A stretch of DNA of 48,791 nucleotides from Chrysochromulina tobinii (GCA_001275005.1 JWZX01003146.1:1-48791), one strand, 5' to 3'; counted from the stretch's first letter, positions 1-9,448 are shown. Made by a program: numbers and translations. Notes: generated by a model not told the origin, from the sequence alone.

Positions 1-43
<43 letters not shown>

Positions 44-110
44 ACGCTGCCGACGCCGACGCCGACGCCGCCGCTGCCGCCGCTGCCGTCGCTGCTGCCC
101 GCGCCGCTGC
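1..110. repeat. GCC trinucleotide microsatellite at window edge
   Basis: A pure (GCC)n run fills about the first 45 bases and then decays into GCC/GAC/GCT variants up to about base 110. It could encode polyalanine in an upstream exon of the following transporter gene or lie in an intron; the window edge prevents a decision. Assembly breaks are common in such tracts, so the exact length may be unreliable. Confidence 0.8.
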
Positions 111-187
111 TATGCGAGAGTCACCCTTCCACTCTGTGTTGACCCCTCGCCGCACTCGGCCCCGTGCATTCACATTCACATTCACAG

Positions 188-1675
188 GTCTACTTCAACT
201 TGGGCTGGCCGCTCAGCACCATCGCGCTGGCCTGGCTGGCCACCGCTCTCGTCGCGGCGGCAGCTACGTACATGCAGTTGCCCTCGTGGCGATGGCTGCA
301 GGACGAGCGTGTGCGCGTGGAGCGCCAGCAGCAGCAGCGTGGATCGAGCTTGCTCGCCGAGGCCGAGTACAGCTCACTTTACAGCGCACTGCCGTCCTTG
401 CCTGCGTGTGGGCTGACCGGGGCGAAGCAGGCGCCGCCGCCAAAGCCGCTGTCAAGGAGCCCGATTGCCGCGGATGGCTGGGCAGCGCGAGAAGCGCCTG
501 TTGCAGACGTCGTAGCACGGACTGGCGTCGCCGCTGGTGCCAGTGCCGCCAGGCCAGCGACCTTGTTGGGAGCTGAGGGCGATGAGGTCGAGCGCCGTCC
601 CGAGCACAGCCCACCGCCGACGCCTGGCAGCCTTTCGATTCTGAAGGCGCTGCACCACCGCGTGTGCGTCGACAGCGCGGCGGCCGACGAAGAGACGCCC
701 GAGGAGTTGCACACGCAGGCGTTGGTGACGGCGCTGCAAGTGCTGCGCACGGGGAGCCATGACGAACGGCGGCTGGCAGCCGAGGCGGAGGCGGCCGCAG
801 CGCTGGTCCCGATGGCAGTCGAGACGTCGCCACTGGCGGAGGCGGCCGCAGCGTTGGTCCCGATGGCAGTCGAGACGTCGCCAGCCTTTTCACACGAGTG
901 GCAGATGGTCCTTTCGCTGAATCCCGTGAGCCCGAGTAGAAGGGCTTCTCGCGAGGATCCTCTGAGCCGACCAACGAACCGCTCCATGCATCGGCGGCTC
1001 CTGCGCTCGCAGATGCTGCGCACGGACACACTGTTGCTGATGATGACGATGGCCTTCGCCAACCTAAAGGCAACGTACTACATCGTGTCATTCTCGGAGG
1101 ATGCACGCGTTCTATTCCCGCCCGAGGTGGCCGAGCGGCTCGACGTGATCTTCAACGTTGGGTTCCCGATGGGATCCCTCATCTCGTCGCCGCTCACCTC
1201 GCTGCTGCTGCGTCGCTTCCGCAAGCGGCCTGACGTATACATGATGGTCGCTGTCGTCGGCGTGAATGTCGTCGGTCTGCTCACGCTCAGCAGCTACCCA
1301 CTGCCACAGACGGTCGCCGTGATGCTCTTCGGTCCGTCACGCACTCTCCTCTGGAGCTGCTACTTCCACTTCCTCGCGCAGCCGAATCGCTTCGCGCGTG
1401 CGACCAAGGGCCGGATGCTTGGTTATTCCAACCTCATCATCGCAGTCATGAGCGACCTGCCGCCGTATTTGCTCAACTGGTGCGTCACGCGCTTCAACGG
1501 CCTCACGCTCGCCACAGTGCACCTGCTGCTGCAGGTGGCGCTGCTCGGCTGCCTGGCTTTCCCGGTTTACCTGCACGCATGCCACCACGAGGAGGTAGCA
1601 GCCAAGGCCAGCAGCACGGCCACAAGCTCGCGACGTGAACCTGTGAGGCAGTCCTCGTCATTTGTACGGCCATGA
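188..1675 (+). CDS. C-terminal part of a multi-spanning transporter, MFS-like (5' partial)
   Basis: The frame begins with a probable 3' splice site (a repeated CATTCA stretch ending in CACAG at 187), and the first codon of the long open frame (164) is GTG, so the true start is probably in an exon upstream of the window. The product has one hydrophobic segment near the start (LGWPLSTIALAWLATAL), then about 240 residues of low-complexity Ala/Glu/Pro-rich loop, then six hydrophobic segments between about nt 1020 and 1580. This matches the second half of a 12-TM major facilitator with a long central cytoplasmic loop. The spacing and the GRMLGYSN / DLPPYLLNW region recall SLC43/FMP42-like carriers, but no diagnostic signature is visible, so substrate and subfamily are unknown. 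It converges on the UPF0301 gene. Confidence 0.6.
   Translation, partial: VYFNLGWPLSTIALAWLATALVAAAATYMQLPSWRWLQDERVRVERQQQQRGSSLLAEAEYSSLYSALPSLPACGLTGAKQAPPPKPLSRSPIAADGWAAREAPVADVVARTGVAAGASAARPATLLGAEGDEVERRPEHSPPPTPGSLSILKALHHRVCVDSAAADEETPEELHTQALVTALQVLRTGSHDERRLAAEAEAAAALVPMAVETSPLAEAAAALVPMAVETSPAFSHEWQMVLSLNPVSPSRRASREDPLSRPTNRSMHRRLLRSQMLRTDTLLLMMTMAFANLKATYYIVSFSEDARVLFPPEVAERLDVIFNVGFPMGSLISSPLTSLLLRRFRKRPDVYMMVAVVGVNVVGLLTLSSYPLPQTVAVMLFGPSRTLLWSCYFHFLAQPNRFARATKGRMLGYSNLIIAVMSDLPPYLLNWCVTRFNGLTLATVHLLLQVALLGCLAFPVYLHACHHEEVAAKASSTATSSRREPVRQSSSFVRP
785..886 (+). repeat. Tandem 51-bp duplication in the transporter loop
   Basis: Two near-identical 51-bp copies (785-835 and 836-886) encode a 17-residue unit containing AAAALVPMAVETSP twice in frame. 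The copies differ by very few bases, so the duplication is young. It lies in the predicted cytoplasmic loop, where length change is tolerated. Confidence 0.9.
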
Positions 1676-1963
1676 CGCATACGTACGCTGTACGGGCACA
1701 GTGCCCTCTGGGCTACAGTAGATCAGTAGTCAACAAATTTGACCACGCTCTGAGTCCTCTCGCCCCGGGCAGAGTAGCACGATTATACGGCTCGCAGCGC
1801 GGGACCGGTGCACGCGTGAGCAGACATATTCGCATGAGGGAGACAACACAAACTTTTACGTTATTTTCTATTTCGGTGCCGTGCAGGTCGCGTCGTGACT
1901 CGTCTCGCGGGACCACGCGGAACACGCAAAAGCGCGCACCCCCTGGCACAACACCGGTCGCAA

Positions 1964-3307
1964 TCAGGCCCCGCTCTGCTCTTTCAACAGCTGCGCTTGC
2001 TTCCTGAGCTCCTCAGTGTCGAGCACGTGGATGGACTCCCACGTGTCTCCTTCGGCGCCATATCCCCGCCAGCGCACGCGCCACTGCGAGTTGCCCTTGA
2101 AGACACGGTACGCGAGCAGCGCAGCAATGGCAGTCGCACTTCCGTCTGCTGCCGGGTCTGCGGCCGCCTCCGCGGCCGCCTGGCCCTCGGCCTCGGGGGC
2201 TAGCCCGAGTGCGATGCCCGAGTCCCGGCTCAGCTGCGCATCGAGGAGCCTCTTCTCAGCCTCAAGCCGCGCCTCAAAGCGTGCCTTCTCAGCGAGCAAG
2301 TCGGGTCCTAGGATGCGCAGGTCGTAAGGGGCGTCCGTGCCCTCCTCGCGATCTCGCCGGATCTGCTCGACGAGCGCCTTCACCTTGGCCTCATGCGCGT
2401 CGAATTCGGCCTGAGCAAGGGCGGCCTCCTCCGCCTTCAATGCCTTGGAGGCCGCGCGACCTCCCTCGACCTGCTTACGCAGCTTGGCGACCATTTCGCC
2501 TGCCTCGGCCGCCAAGCTGCGGCCCGCGTCGGTCGCGTCGGTCGCGCCGCTCGGTCCACGCTGCATGGACTCCAGCTTGAGGGCGGCAGCAGCCTCTTCG
2601 GCTTCCTCCTTGACGAGTTCCTCGCGCACCTCGGCCCACATCGAACGCTGGCCAGATTGGCCAAAGAGGAAGCCCGGAGAGAGCTCGATTACCTGGAAGG
2701 TGCCCGAGGTGATGGCGACCGGAAGCGCGTTCGGCAGCCACTCGACGCTCTTGTAGAAGAACTTGAATCGGTCGGGCGGCAGAGCGCCCTCAGTCACTGC
2801 GCGGAGCGCCGCGTCGACGCCGCCAGTGTACACCCCTTGGCCCACCTCGACAGCGCCCGGCAACTCGAACTCGCCGTGCACCATAGTGATCGTGTCGCGG
2901 CCTGCGTCGCCCCCGAGGAATACGGCGTTTGCCGCAAAGGGCGCCATCTTGGCGTCGGGCGCGAGGTCCTCCACCGTCCAGGGCGTCTCGTGGTTGAGGA
3001 GCACGCCTTTCGTGCCGTCTGGACCGTGCTCGAGGATGAGCACAAGGCTCTCCAGAAAGTAGTGGTCGAACGAGCCCGGATGGGCGAGTATCACCGAACC
3101 CGGCCCGAGCGACTCGGCGGGCCGCGGGAGCGCCCAGAGCTTGCGCGAGGCGGTCGCCGTCCCCAGCCTGTTCATCCAATCCTCCGAGAAGAGGCCTGCC
3201 ACCGGCGCCGTGCACCGCCGTGCCGCACGAGATGCGCCGTTAGCCTCACGACTGAATAACTCGTGCCCTTGAATGAAGGCGAATGCCGCAAGCGCCAAGA
3301 ATGTCAT
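1964..3307 (-). CDS. UPF0301 (AlgH/DUF179) protein with C-terminal chromodomain
   Basis: 447 aa from the only ATG (3307); the open frame extends to 3424 but starts there with GTG. Residues 1-14 (MTFLALAAFAFIQG) look like a signal peptide and are followed by an Arg/Ser/Ala-rich stretch, as in bipartite plastid presequences. Residues ~69-225 are a UPF0301/AlgH domain: a LAHPGSFDHYFLESLVLI block, a GVLLNH block, LGGDAGRD and GVYTGGVDAALRAV. Residues ~228-365 are a charged Ala/Glu/Lys coiled coil. Residues ~397-433 resemble a chromodomain, with YRVFKGN..WRVRWRGYGAEGDTWE matching the aromatic-cage and WxGY/TWE pattern. UPF0301 proteins occur in bacteria and plant plastids with poorly defined function; chromodomains read methyl-lysine in chromatin. 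The combination is odd because the two halves suggest different compartments. The 457-bp upstream region is shared with the divergent TBC gene. Confidence 0.8.
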   Translation of the reverse strand: MTFLALAAFAFIQGHELFSREANGASRAARRCTAPVAGLFSEDWMNRLGTATASRKLWALPRPAESLGPGSVILAHPGSFDHYFLESLVLILEHGPDGTKGVLLNHETPWTVEDLAPDAKMAPFAANAVFLGGDAGRDTITMVHGEFELPGAVEVGQGVYTGGVDAALRAVTEGALPPDRFKFFYKSVEWLPNALPVAITSGTFQVIELSPGFLFGQSGQRSMWAEVREELVKEEAEEAAAALKLESMQRGPSGATDATDAGRSLAAEAGEMVAKLRKQVEGGRAASKALKAEEAALAQAEFDAHEAKVKALVEQIRRDREEGTDAPYDLRILGPDLLAEKARFEARLEAEKRLLDAQLSRDSGIALGLAPEAEGQAAAEAAADPAADGSATAIAALLAYRVFKGNSQWRVRWRGYGAEGDTWESIHVLDTEELRKQAQLLKEQSGA

Positions 3308-3764
3308 CACGGGCAGCTCTCCTTCCGCCCAAATAGGGACGACCACATCGGCGGCCGCCAACCCAAGGGGGCGACCGTCAAGGTGGGACACGTGGCGCGA
3401 AACCGAGCACGAACTGAGCGGCACGCGCCACGACCCAAAGTTCAGCGGCAGGTGGAGATCACTGATCTGCGACTGAGAAACGTACCTGTCATGTGTGTTC
3501 GGCTGGTCCGCAGGCTGGTGGGTTTGGATGGTTGTGAGGTTCGTCTATGTGTGATCCGTGTGCCCGTGCGTGCGCCCGTGTGTCCCGTGTGTGTCCCGCA
3601 TGTTTGTGCCCCGGCTCCCAACGGTTTCTTTGAACCGCCAGACAGGTGCGCATCAAAAGAAAAACCGTTTCATGAATTTCAGCACGTGATCGGATTTCCC
3701 AATTCTCGGGGCCCGACGACCGAAGCCTCCCCGCCGAATCCTTTTCTCCCCATCGAAATCCATC
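3308..3764. promoter_or_regulatory. Divergent intergenic region between UPF0301 and TBC genes
   Basis: 457 bp between two outward-facing ATGs. It holds a G/T-rich stretch of TGTG-type runs around 3530-3610 and an A/T-richer segment around 3650-3700. No TATA box or other recognisable core element stands out, so its promoter role is inferred from position only. Confidence 0.4.
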
Positions 3765-5330
3765 ATGCCGACCACGCCCAGATCGCACGGCTCAACCCGA
3801 TCGAGATACGCGTCACTGGTGGCCTCGCCGTCGTTCCGTAAGCGGCACCTGCACACACCCCCCGATGTTGGGACGGAGATGAGCGACTGGACGCCTGCGC
3901 GGAAGAAGCCTGCGATCATCTCGCCGCCCGACAGTGCCAGCTGCAGTAACAGCGGAATGGCCATCGACTTCTTCGAGTCGTCCCTGCGCCAAAGCAGTGC
4001 TGAAATGCTGGTCGACCTCTCTGCAACGCCCCCGCGTAGGCGTTCTCTGGGGCGCCGGAGCAGCGCTGAAATGAATGTCGACTTCCCTTCACCTGATCCA
4101 AAGGCAGCTAACGGCGTGTTCAGCACGATTTCGGCGGTCTTCTCGCCTCGAGCATCACCCCGGACGCACACCCCTGCGGTCCCTTTTGCCAACTCACCCA
4201 CTGCGAAGGTGCGCTCACCCATCGCCAAGCGCTCGCCCATGGCCAAGCACTCGAGCACTCTGAGGCCGGCCATGGAGCCCCAGTCGCCAGCCCTCTCGAC
4301 ACCGGGCCTCAGTACCGCGTTCAACCGCGCATTTGCGTTGAACTGGAGGATGGAAATGGCAGCGGACGACCCGCCTGAGGAGGCGAAGCCGGCGGCGGCG
4401 GTGGTGGCGGCTGTGGATCCACCCCCGGTCGCTCTCGCGCCCGTGCCAGTGCCGGTGCCGGTGGGTCCCGCGGAGATGCGTCACGCGTGCAACCACTGGC
4501 TCGCGCTCGCTGGCGTAGACGAGGAGCGCCAGCTGCAGCAGTCCCTGTACGCCAACCTGTGCGCCGCGCCGCCGCCGCCGTCAGACGTGATCAGCCAGGT
4601 GGAGGTCGACCTCACGCGCACCGACTTGCGGCTGTACGAATGCGAGCACGACCCACCAGAGCAAGCCCCCGAGCGCCGGATGGCCCTGCGCCGCGTGCTG
4701 CTCGCGTTCGCGCGCCTCGACCCGTCCACTGGTTATGTGCAGGGAATGGGCGACATTGCGGCGCGTGCGCTGCTCTCGTCGGCAGCACTCGACGGCATGC
4801 ACGCTCGCGCGAATGGCGGTGGCCTCATCACTGAGCGCGCCGAGGCAGCTGCCTTTTGGTGGCTGCGCCACGTGACCCAGTCGCTGCTCCCGGGCTTTTT
4901 TGCGCCTGGGATGGCTGCCGTGTGGGAAGAGGTTCGCCTGCTTCGGCGTGCCCTCATGCTACTTCAGCCGCACCTGTTGGCGCACCTAGACGAACTCGGG
5001 TGCGAACTAGCTTGCGTCGCGCCCTCTTGGTACCTGACGCTCTTCCAGCGCATTCTGCCACGCTCGGAGTGCGGGCCCGCCCTCACCAGCCTCGCGGGCC
5101 GCAAACTTGCCACCACCCACCTCGCGCTCGGCGTCCTGCTCTCGCGCGAGCACAAGCTCCTCGCCGCGCGCAGCTTCGAGGCTGTCACTCAGGCTCTCTG
5201 CAGCGCGAGCGGCGCCGAAGACGCGCAGCGACGTGTCGCGGCCGGCGCCCTGCGCGCGGCCCATGAGGCGGCGCTGGCCATTCCACTTGCGTTGCTGAAG
5301 GATCTTTCTGATTCAGTCTCAGATGCGTGA
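3765..5330 (+). CDS. TBC-domain Rab GTPase-activating protein
   Basis: 521 aa from ATG 3765. The first ~230 residues are Ser/Pro/Ala-rich and probably disordered, with many SP/TP sites and an imperfect internal repeat of the type SSAEMxVD (twice around nt 3990-4085). The TBC domain covers about residues 235-470. Both catalytic fingers are present: the arginine finger in VEVDLTRTDL (D282, R285; nt 4608-4619) and the glutamine finger in STGYVQGMGDIA (Q326; nt 4740). Later TBC landmarks EAAAFWWLRH, a HLDELGCEL block and PSWYLTLFQRILP are in the right order. The family accelerates GTP hydrolysis by Rab proteins and so ends vesicle-traffic signals; the target Rab cannot be read from sequence. There is no visible membrane segment. 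The SP/TP sites suggest control by proline-directed kinases. Confidence 0.9.
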   Translation: MPTTPRSHGSTRSRYASLVASPSFRKRHLHTPPDVGTEMSDWTPARKKPAIISPPDSASCSNSGMAIDFFESSLRQSSAEMLVDLSATPPRRRSLGRRSSAEMNVDFPSPDPKAANGVFSTISAVFSPRASPRTHTPAVPFANSPTAKVRSPIAKRSPMAKHSSTLRPAMEPQSPALSTPGLSTAFNRAFALNWRMEMAADDPPEEAKPAAAVVAAVDPPPVALAPVPVPVPVGPAEMRHACNHWLALAGVDEERQLQQSLYANLCAAPPPPSDVISQVEVDLTRTDLRLYECEHDPPEQAPERRMALRRVLLAFARLDPSTGYVQGMGDIAARALLSSAALDGMHARANGGGLITERAEAAAFWWLRHVTQSLLPGFFAPGMAAVWEEVRLLRRALMLLQPHLLAHLDELGCELACVAPSWYLTLFQRILPRSECGPALTSLAGRKLATTHLALGVLLSREHKLLAARSFEAVTQALCSASGAEDAQRRVAAGALRAAHEAALAIPLALLKDLSDSVSDA

Positions 5331-5900
5331 CGTATAGGTCATATCACTATGTTGTCGACGACCGTGGGAAACGAGATGCGCACATCCGATTCAATCGAAC
5401 GGAAGCGGTCGCCGTCCCGAGCTAGATGCGATGGCGCGACCGATGTGATGAGTGAGCAATGAGCAGGATGTGGATGAATGTGGGGTGTTTGAAGTGTGCG
5501 TACCGCCAGTTTCCACGAGGTCCTCTCCAGTATTTCCTACAAACCGCGGCGCGTTCAAAGCTTCAAACTTCAAATCCGCCCGGCGCGCGGCGGCGGCGCG
5601 TCCGCGGTCCGGTCCGCGCACTCGTTCCACTTAGAAGTTAGATCTTAGACTTAGTCCGCACGTGCGGAAAGTCATCTTGTCCGTCGATCCGCGTGGCGCT
5701 CCGTCCGCTCTCCGTCGTCGGCTTAGGGCTTTGAGCCCTCCGCCATTTGACGACCGCTTCCCGTCTTCTTTGATCTTTCTTATAATTATGAACGCAGATC
5801 GTATAGACGAGGATCGAGGTCGATCCGCGAGGGCCGAGCGTGCTACCGTGCTTGTGGCGTTATTCCGTGACCGCGTCACATCGCCCAGACCAACACCTTG
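5331..5900. other. Convergent intergenic region, no gene seen
   Basis: 570 bp between the 3' ends of the TBC and helicase genes. It is less GC-rich than its neighbours in parts. Short open frames on both strands lack any recognisable domain or coding-like composition. I see no RNA gene or repeat. Confidence 0.5.
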
Positions 5901-7607
5901 TCACCATCGCCGTTGCCCCGCATGCGCATCGTGAACTCCGTTATGAGCGCCGCGAGAGAGCCCAGGCGCCGGCGGGCCCGATCCCATTCGAAACGGCCCC
6001 CCTCCCCCGCCCCCACCTGCCCCTCGACCGGGCCCGTTAGGCCCGTCGTCGCACAAGAAGAGCAGCTCACGCGCGACGGGCTCGCCATTACGCCGCTGCA
6101 TAGCGGCTACCTCCCGCGCAAACGGCGCATCCGCTGGTAAGAGGAGCGTATACGCGTCGCCACTGGCGCCCGCGCGGCCGGCACGGCCGATGCGGTGCAC
6201 ATAGTCCTCAGCTTTATCTTGTGCAGGCGCGTCGAAGTTGACGACCGCGCGAACGTCCTTGACGTCTAGGCCGCGCGAAGCGACATCGGTGGCGATGAGC
6301 ACGGGTGCGCTCCCCTGACGAAATTGCTGCAGCACCCAATCCCGCTCCTGCTGTGACTTGTCGCCGTGCAGCGCCTCTGCACCCAATCCCCTCCTGCGCA
6401 GCTCGGTGCGCACTGCCTCGCAACCTCGCTTCGAGGCACAGAAGATGATCACACGCGCAATCTGCTCGCCGTCGGCAATGCCGGCGCCCAGGACAGCGCC
6501 GCCCGGCGGCAAGGAAGGCGGCGGCGGCAAGGACGGCGGCGGCGGCAAGGACGGCGGCGGCGGCAACGACGGCGGCGGCGGCAATGTTTTCGCTATCCCA
6601 GTTTTCCAGCTTTCGAAGGACGGCGGCGGCGGCAACGATGGAGGTGGCGGCAACGACGGCGGTGGCGGCAACGTCGGCGGTGGTGGCAACGACGGCGGTG
6701 GCGGCCATGATCCTAGCTCGGCGAGGATGTTGACGAGCGCATGGTGCTTCTCCGACTCCGAGTAGCAGATCTGAAAGCGCTGAGTGACGCGCGCGTTGGC
6801 AGAGAGCCGATCTGCGTGATCCACCGTGACCATGAGCGGCTCACGAAGCCACTCGCGCGCGAGCCGCTCGACCTCGCGGGGCCATGTGGCCGAGCACATG
6901 AGCGTCTGCCGGTCGGGCCGTGACTGCTGCATCACCTGCCGAAGCTGCGGCTCGAAGCCGAGGTCAAGCATTCGGTCGGCCTCGTCGAGCACCAGGTACG
7001 TGACGCGGCGCAGGTTGGTCAGGCCGCCGTCCAGAAAGTCGAGAAGCCGGCCGGGCGTGGCGACCACGAGCTCGACACCCGTCTGCAGGTCGCGCTGTTG
7101 CGGCCCCTTGGGAACCCCACCGTAAATAGCGCTGCTCGTCACGCCCGACGAGGCGCCGAATCGGTCGCACTCGGACTTGATCTGCACCGCGAGCTCGCGC
7201 GTCGGCGCGAGCACGAGCGCGATCGGCCCGTCGCCCGGCTGCAGGTAGTCCTGCGCCACAATGTGCACCAGTGCGGGCAGCACAAAGCTGAGCGTCTTTC
7301 CAGAGCCTGTGTTGGCTAGCCCGATGAGGTCACTGCCGCTGAGCGCAATCGGCCATGCCTGCATCTGGATCGAAGTTGGGGCCGTGAAGCCCGCCGCCTC
7401 GAGCTCTGCGGTGATGAATTCGGGGAAGGCTGCCTCCAGAAATGTGCGCACGGGCTTGGGCGCGCGGCTAGTAACCTCGATGTGGTGCTGGCGACGCCAC
7501 CTCGCCACCTCGCGTTCATCCAGAGCCGCAACGGCGGGGTGTTCCATGTAGAAATCGCGCTCTACAGGCGGCAGCGTGAAGAGCGCCGTGCCACCATTAG
7601 CGGCCAT
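5901..7607 (-). CDS. DEAD-box RNA helicase, Dbp2/DDX5 type
   Basis: 568 aa from ATG 7607; the open frame reaches 7670 but begins there with TTG. The N-terminus (VERDFYMEHPAVAAL, then PKPVRTFLEAAFPEF) is typical of the Dbp2/DDX5/DDX17 group. All core motifs are present in order (numbering from the TTG): Q motif TSIQMQAWP, motif I ANTGSGKT (119-126), PTREL, TPGRLLDFL, motif II DEAD (229-232), motif III SAT (260-262), IIFCASKRG, TDVASRGLDV and HRIGRAGR (492-499). The family unwinds RNA and remodels RNPs using ATP, mostly in the nucleus. The odd feature is about 70 residues of PPPPSL repeats inserted between the two RecA-like domains (see repeat at 6501-6710). The C-terminus is a short Gly-rich tail. 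It lies 90 bp downstream of the SET gene on the same strand. Confidence 0.95.
   Translation of the reverse strand: MAANGGTALFTLPPVERDFYMEHPAVAALDEREVARWRRQHHIEVTSRAPKPVRTFLEAAFPEFITAELEAAGFTAPTSIQMQAWPIALSGSDLIGLANTGSGKTLSFVLPALVHIVAQDYLQPGDGPIALVLAPTRELAVQIKSECDRFGASSGVTSSAIYGGVPKGPQQRDLQTGVELVVATPGRLLDFLDGGLTNLRRVTYLVLDEADRMLDLGFEPQLRQVMQQSRPDRQTLMCSATWPREVERLAREWLREPLMVTVDHADRLSANARVTQRFQICYSESEKHHALVNILAELGSWPPPPSLPPPPTLPPPPSLPPPPSLPPPPSFESWKTGIAKTLPPPPSLPPPPSLPPPPSLPPPPSLPPGGAVLGAGIADGEQIARVIIFCASKRGCEAVRTELRRRGLGAEALHGDKSQQERDWVLQQFRQGSAPVLIATDVASRGLDVKDVRAVVNFDAPAQDKAEDYVHRIGRAGRAGASGDAYTLLLPADAPFAREVAAMQRRNGEPVARELLFLCDDGPNGPGRGAGGGGGGGPFRMGSGPPAPGLSRGAHNGVHDAHAGQRRW
6501..6710 (-). 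repeat. 18-bp minisatellite coding PPPPSL repeats within the helicase
   Basis: On the coding strand the 18-bp unit encodes PPPPSL or close variants. There are two blocks, about 6501-6582 and 6619-6710, separated by a unique 36-bp A/T-richer spacer (6583-6618) that encodes FESWKTGIAKT plus flanks. The array keeps the frame and sits in the hinge between helicase core domains, where DDX5 relatives have only a short link. No good GT-AG pair removes it cleanly. Confidence 0.85.
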
Positions 7608-7760
7608 GTGTTGTCGAGGAAGCGTGCAATCCCTGGGATCCTCGAGTGTGTTCGCCCCGCGGCGGCACAATCGGCGGAGCTTCGTGCTGTGAATGTGAAT
7701 GAGTCACCGCACGTGGGCACACACAAAACCTATACCCGAACGCGTTCAAAGCCCCCCACG

Positions 7761-9443
7761 CTATTGCCCTGAGAGCCAGCCGTCAACCGTCGCCTTCTGC
7801 TTGTGAAGCGCATCCATCGTCTTACATGTGCCCTGTGACCTCCGGCGCACCGCTGCGAGCATCGTCTCGCCCACTGCGCCGTGCCCGCGTAGCCTGGCCT
7901 CGAGAGCCGCGAGCCGCGTCGCCAGGCTGATCAACGAGGTGCTATGTGCCGGGAGCAGCTGCATCAGCGTCTCGGCGTGCTCGGCGAGCGCACGAACGGC
8001 GAGGGCGATGAGCGCAGGGGCGGCGCGTTCTTCCCCAGCGAGGGCCTCGAGCGCTTGGCAGCGCAAGGCGCGCGTCTGCACCGCTATCCAGTGTGTGGCT
8101 GCGACCTCCCTCTGGAGTATTCCGAGGGCGCCTTCAGCTGCGCTTCGCGCGTCCTCCCAACTGTCGTACTGCTTCGGCTTGAACCCGACGATCTTGCCAC
8201 GCAGTTTCTGGACGCTGAAGACGCTTGCGTGCGCACGGCGCGCGAGGTTCATGTCACCGTCAAGGTCGTCCAAGAGCTGGTCGACTGGATCGAGCTCCTT
8301 GAGGGCACATGCGCTCGCGGGCTGGGCGCATCGCGAGCAGCCGCATTCAAACCCAAAGAGCGTCGCGAGGAAAGCACGCCGCTCGCTTCGCGGGAGGGTC
8401 GCGAGCTCGTCCTGATAACAGATGGTGAGCTGAGCTCCTGCGGGCACCTCATCGAGGGTGTACACGCGCGCCCGGCCGCTCGCCGCCTCGACTGGCGTCA
8501 ACGTGCAGTTCGGCCAGCACGAGTGGTTCAACATTGAGACTCTCTCGTAGATGAGTCCGATCGGATCCTCGATTCCTTCGATGCGCGTCTGGAAAGCATT
8601 GTTGATGACGGCAGCGTGCGCGGCCATGGCGTCGGCTTCGCTCACCCCCTTCATCTCACGCAGCCACATTGCCGCCGCCTTGGCGTCGTCGCCGCCGTCA
8701 CGGGGCGCCCCCGGCGCAGGACGCAGACCCGTCGCGCGATTGAGCAGCTTCCGAGCAAGGACCAGTGCAGCCATCGTGCCTGCGACGTCGTCGTCCTCGC
8801 TGTGCACTATGTGAGGCCGTTCCGTGAGAACGACGCTGCCGGCGGGGAGGGCGACACGCGCGTACAGGCCGCGCTCGCCGTCGACCTCCCGTTGCTCGAC
8901 GAGTGGAGACAACGCCGCAGTCTCAAGCTCAGCCACCGTGCCGCCCAATGACGGATTGTAGCAATGGTGGGCCGCACGATGTACGAGAATGGCCATTTCG
9001 ACCGCACTGCTGCATGAGGAGGCACCATTGAGGACGACCTGCGCGCAGGAGCCGAGTTGCTTAAGGCGCGCATCCTTGGTGCCGGAGGCAACATCGGCGA
9101 TGGCAGCATGCACCGCCCGCTCCGAGTCGTGCGATACGGGAAAGCGCAGCACGTCCTCGTCTGCTGCCCGGCCAACGTGTGCACAGCGAACACGCGACAA
9201 GAAGCGGCGGATCTCGAGTGGAGAGAGCGGCAGCGAATTGCCAACGCATTCCAGTGCAGCGAGGGCAGCACGGCGTAGGTCTTTCGACGCATCGACGGCG
9301 GCACCGCGGTCTTTGGCTTCATCGACAGACGTGGAGTCCTTGGGTTCATCGACGGTAGCGAAAAAGTCCTTGATGGATCTGCGAAAGACTATTGCCGCTG
9401 CGCCTAGAGCGGCGGCCAGAGTAAGAGCGATGGCCTTCGACAT
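7761..9443 (-). CDS. SMYD-like SET-domain protein with N-terminal membrane anchor
   Basis: 560 aa from ATG 9443. Residues ~5-22 (IALTLAAALGAAAIVF) are hydrophobic and followed by basic residues, a likely membrane anchor. A short degenerate repeat (DEPKD, DEAKD, DASKD) follows. The SET domain is split as in SMYD-type proteins: RGLYARVALPAGSVVLTERP, later NNAFQTR, then SMLNHSCWPNC (nt ~8515-8540) and GAQLTICYQDEL, ending in post-SET cysteines FECGCSRC. No MYND finger is visible. SMYD-type enzymes transfer methyl groups from SAM to lysines of histones or other proteins; substrate is unknown here. The retrotransposon inserted 16 nt upstream of its ATG, so its original 5' leader and promoter now lie beyond 21081. 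A second SMYD-like gene is at 30468-31253. Confidence 0.85.
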   Translation of the reverse strand: MSKAIALTLAAALGAAAIVFRRSIKDFFATVDEPKDSTSVDEAKDRGAAVDASKDLRRAALAALECVGNSLPLSPLEIRRFLSRVRCAHVGRAADEDVLRFPVSHDSERAVHAAIADVASGTKDARLKQLGSCAQVVLNGASSCSSAVEMAILVHRAAHHCYNPSLGGTVAELETAALSPLVEQREVDGERGLYARVALPAGSVVLTERPHIVHSEDDDVAGTMAALVLARKLLNRATGLRPAPGAPRDGGDDAKAAAMWLREMKGVSEADAMAAHAAVINNAFQTRIEGIEDPIGLIYERVSMLNHSCWPNCTLTPVEAASGRARVYTLDEVPAGAQLTICYQDELATLPRSERRAFLATLFGFECGCSRCAQPASACALKELDPVDQLLDDLDGDMNLARRAHASVFSVQKLRGKIVGFKPKQYDSWEDARSAAEGALGILQREVAATHWIAVQTRALRCQALEALAGEERAAPALIALAVRALAEHAETLMQLLPAHSTSLISLATRLAALEARLRGHGAVGETMLAAVRRRSQGTCKTMDALHKQKATVDGWLSGQ

Positions 9444-9448
9444 TCACG

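Noticed and set aside
264-1106. Long antisense frame opposite the transporter gene
   Set aside because: Pro/Arg/Ala-rich shadow typical of GC-rich coding DNA, with no domain; the sense strand has clear membrane segments.
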